From: Mucilaginibacter sp. Bleaf8
GTDB lineage: Bacteria; Bacteroidota; Bacteroidia; Sphingobacteriales; Sphingobacteriaceae
Direction: 5' to 3'
DNA length: 64,000 nucleotides
Assembly (NCBI RefSeq): GCF_018390515.1
Contig: NZ_JAHBBK010000003.1
Location: 310,001-374,000, forward strand
The notes beneath the pieces are model-generated. The model saw only the letters and a list, made by a program, of their open reading frames with translations. It was not told where the DNA came from and did no database searches. Position 1 is the stretch's first letter. Each line of letters begins with the position of its first letter. A program made the position numbers and the translations under genes. This document shows, piece by piece, positions 62,124-64,000 of this stretch.

Positions 62124-64000
62124 ATGCCATACATACCACATATTACTTGTGATAATTTAACTGCCGGTTACTGGGAATGGGAAATTGGTAATGATAAAAT
62201 AAGGGTTGATGCCTTGCTAAATGCAACATTAGGCTTTGAAGATCATGAGCTGCCTAATAAGCTGTACCAATGGAAAGAAAGAGCATTTGCTGATGATCTG
62301 ACAAGACTTGGCCAAAAGTTTAAAGCACATATTGAAAGCGGAACATCAGTTCCATTTGTACAGGAAGTAAGGTTTGGTCATAAAGCAGGCCATACAGTAT
62401 GTATGCTTATTAGCGGTAAAGCTATAACTGAAGGAAATAATAATAAATATACTAAAATAATAGGAAGTTTTCTGGACCTGACGCCCCAAAAAGAGGCCGA
62501 AAAAGAACTGCGTCAGGTCAAGGAGTTTTTGAATAAAACCAATCAAACCGCGCAGGTTGGGGGGTGGGAGTTAGATCTGATTAATCAGAAAGTAATATGG
62601 ACGGCCATCACCAAATCCATTTTTGAAGTGCCCGATGATTTTGTGCCCATAATTGGATCGGCAACCCGCTTTTTTAAAGAAGGGTATGACCGTGATACAC
62701 TCTATCAGGCCTACCTGAATGCAATAAACCATGGGGTTGATTATGATTTGGAGCTAAAAATAATAACGGCCAAGGGCCGTGAAATATGGACACGCAGCGT
62801 GGGGCACCCTGAGTTTGTTAATGGCAAATGTGTGCGGTTATATGGCGTTTTTCAGGATATTGACAAGCACAAGCGTAATGAAGAGCAATTGCGCATTAAG
62901 CATGAAGAGGTTGAAAAAGCTGCTGCTGCCAAGTTGGAGTTCCTTTCCATTATGAGCCATGAGATACGCACGCCTTTAAATGCGGTAATTGGCTTCACTA
63001 ACCTGCTATTACAAAACCCAAGGCAGGATCAACATGAGTATTTAAACGTGCTTAAGTTTTCGGCTGAAAATGTGCTGATACTGATTAATGATATCCTGGA
63101 CTTTAACAAAATAGAAGCTGGTAAAATTGATATAGAACAGGTAGATTTTGACCTGTCGCAACTCATCAAAAATATTTATGCTGCCCAGCAGGGCGAAGCC
63201 GATCAGAAAGATCTGCAATTTGTATTGCAAATAGACGAAGCCGTACCCACGCTACTGGTAGGCGACCCAGTACGGATGGGACAGGTAATTAATAACTTAA
63301 TTGCCAATGCCATTAAATTTACACCAGCGGGTAAGGTTGAACTGATTGTAAAGGTACTGGAAGAGCATGAGCATAAAGTAAAATTGTATTTTGAAGTGGC
63401 CGATACGGGTATTGGTATACCAACCAACAAACTGGAACACATATTTGAGCGGTTTTCGCAGGCCAGTTCAGAAACAACGCGTAAATATGGCGGTACAGGT
63501 TTAGGTTTGGCTATATGCAAGCGCCTGCTCGAGCTGGTTAACAGTCACTTACAGGTAACTAGTGTAGAGGGTAAAGGTTCTTCGTTCTTTTTTGAACTTA
63601 CCTTCAAGAAAAGTAAGGCTAAGCAACAGGCACGTACCAGCAAGCCTTCTGATCTGGCTCTAACCGGCTTTCCGGGTAAAAAGGTGCTGATTACGGAAGA
63701 TAACCCGGTGAATGTAATGGTGATCAGAAAGTTTTTGCAGCAATGGGACATTACCTGTGACGTAGCCGAAAACGGTAAGATAGCACTCGACAAAGCAAGC
63801 CAAAACATTTACGATCTTATTTTAATGGACCTGCAGATGCCTGAAATGGATGGCTATGATGCAACCGTAGCTATACGAAAGTTATCGGGGCAATATTATC
63901 AGGAATTACCCATTATTGCCTTAACGGCTTCAACCGTTGCCGATATGGGCGATAAAATTCTGCAAGCCGGCATGAATGCTTGTGTTACCAAGCCCTTCAA
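62124..64000 (+). CDS. PAS sensor hybrid histidine kinase/response regulator (3' end outside window)
   Basis: An open frame from MPYIPHITCDNL to the window edge, about 625 codons seen. Two PAS domains (about 5-130 and 135-260, WELDLINQKVIWTAITKSI), a HisKA domain with LEFLSIMSHEIRTPLNAVIG (phosphoacceptor His), and an ATPase domain with VINNLIANAIKFTPAG, DTGIGIP and KYGGTGLGLAICKRLLEL. A receiver domain follows (from about 515, KKVLITEDNPVNVMVI and LILMDLQMPEMDGYD with phosphoacceptor Asp), cut off at NACVTKPF. No membrane helices. Likely a cytoplasmic hybrid sensor; its start is 283 bases from the divergent mutarotase-like gene. Confidence 0.9.
   Translation, partial: MPYIPHITCDNLTAGYWEWEIGNDKIRVDALLNATLGFEDHELPNKLYQWKERAFADDLTRLGQKFKAHIESGTSVPFVQEVRFGHKAGHTVCMLISGKAITEGNNNKYTKIIGSFLDLTPQKEAEKELRQVKEFLNKTNQTAQVGGWELDLINQKVIWTAITKSIFEVPDDFVPIIGSATRFFKEGYDRDTLYQAYLNAINHGVDYDLELKIITAKGREIWTRSVGHPEFVNGKCVRLYGVFQDIDKHKRNEEQLRIKHEEVEKAAAAKLEFLSIMSHEIRTPLNAVIGFTNLLLQNPRQDQHEYLNVLKFSAENVLILINDILDFNKIEAGKIDIEQVDFDLSQLIKNIYAAQQGEADQKDLQFVLQIDEAVPTLLVGDPVRMGQVINNLIANAIKFTPAGKVELIVKVLEEHEHKVKLYFEVADTGIGIPTNKLEHIFERFSQASSETTRKYGGTGLGLAICKRLLELVNSHLQVTSVEGKGSSFFFELTFKKSKAKQQARTSKPSDLALTGFPGKKVLITEDNPVNVMVIRKFLQQWDITCDVAENGKIALDKASQNIYDLILMDLQMPEMDGYDATVAIRKLSGQYYQELPIIALTASTVADMGDKILQAGMNACVTKPF

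Overview
The window comes from a Bacteroidota chromosome, most likely a Sphingobacteriaceae member of the Mucilaginibacter/Pedobacter kind. The signs are a SusC/SusD locus with its lipoprotein partners, Bacteroidota promoters (TTG / TAnnTTTG), few Shine-Dalgarno sequences, many TonB-linked proteins, a Tat-exported phospholipase C and a GG-leader RiPP cluster. The genus is inferred, not proven.

Layout. (1) 0.1-11.1 kb: a VIT-type transporter, then a long run of minus-strand genes: a two-component system (regulator and kinase overlapping), a YncE-like propeller, a TolC/adaptor/RND efflux set joined by TAATG overlaps, two PAP2 phosphatases with a half-size EamA protein between them, and YnfA. 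(2) 11.2-14.5 kb: a fluoride-response operon headed by a fluoride (crcB-motif) riboswitch: PAP2-like membrane stub, enolase, fluoride-type CLC, and the wreck of a universal stress protein. (3) 14.6-18.1 kb: a Fic protein with three operator-like repeats, and a sulfite-oxidase-like enzyme, bracketed by two copies of a 164-bp structured repeat. (4) 18.3-30.6 kb: an island at tRNA-Asp, bracketed by a duplicated tRNA 3' end plus integrase remnants. It carries a TonB receptor and a RiPP cluster (GG-leader precursor, strongly diverged LanM, helical protein, C39 ABC transporter, short HlyD-like protein). (5) 30.7-38.4 kb: SusC/SusD/zinc metallohydrolase/DUF4302 import locus. (6) 39.2-46.9 kb: an RNA-damage island: six tandem Y-RNA-like RNAs (several are circularly permuted tRNA mimics) downstream of a TROVE/Ro60 gene, a three-tRNA operon, RtcB ligase, two hypothetical proteins and a WYL regulator. 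TROVE and rtcB share an operator-like TGCGCA-N7-TGCGYA element. (7) 47-64 kb: a giant alpha-2-macroglobulin with an embedded TonB-plug-like segment, a TlpA-like thioredoxin, phospholipase C, two multi-PAS sensor kinases and a rhamnose mutarotase.

The most striking signal is at 42.33-42.75 kb. A 17-codon leader peptide rich in Ile (two AUA), Gln (four) and Pro codons is followed by an intrinsic terminator and then by tRNA-Pro(UGG), tRNA-Ile(UAU) and tRNA-Gln(UUG), the tRNAs that read those codons. The end of the leader ORF can pair, 13 bp with a 2-nt bulge, with the left arm of the terminator. This is the architecture of a ribosome-stalling attenuator that would switch on replacement tRNAs when those tRNAs are depleted. 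It lies between Ro60/Y RNAs and RtcB, so the whole island can be read as a system that senses, repairs and replaces damaged tRNA.
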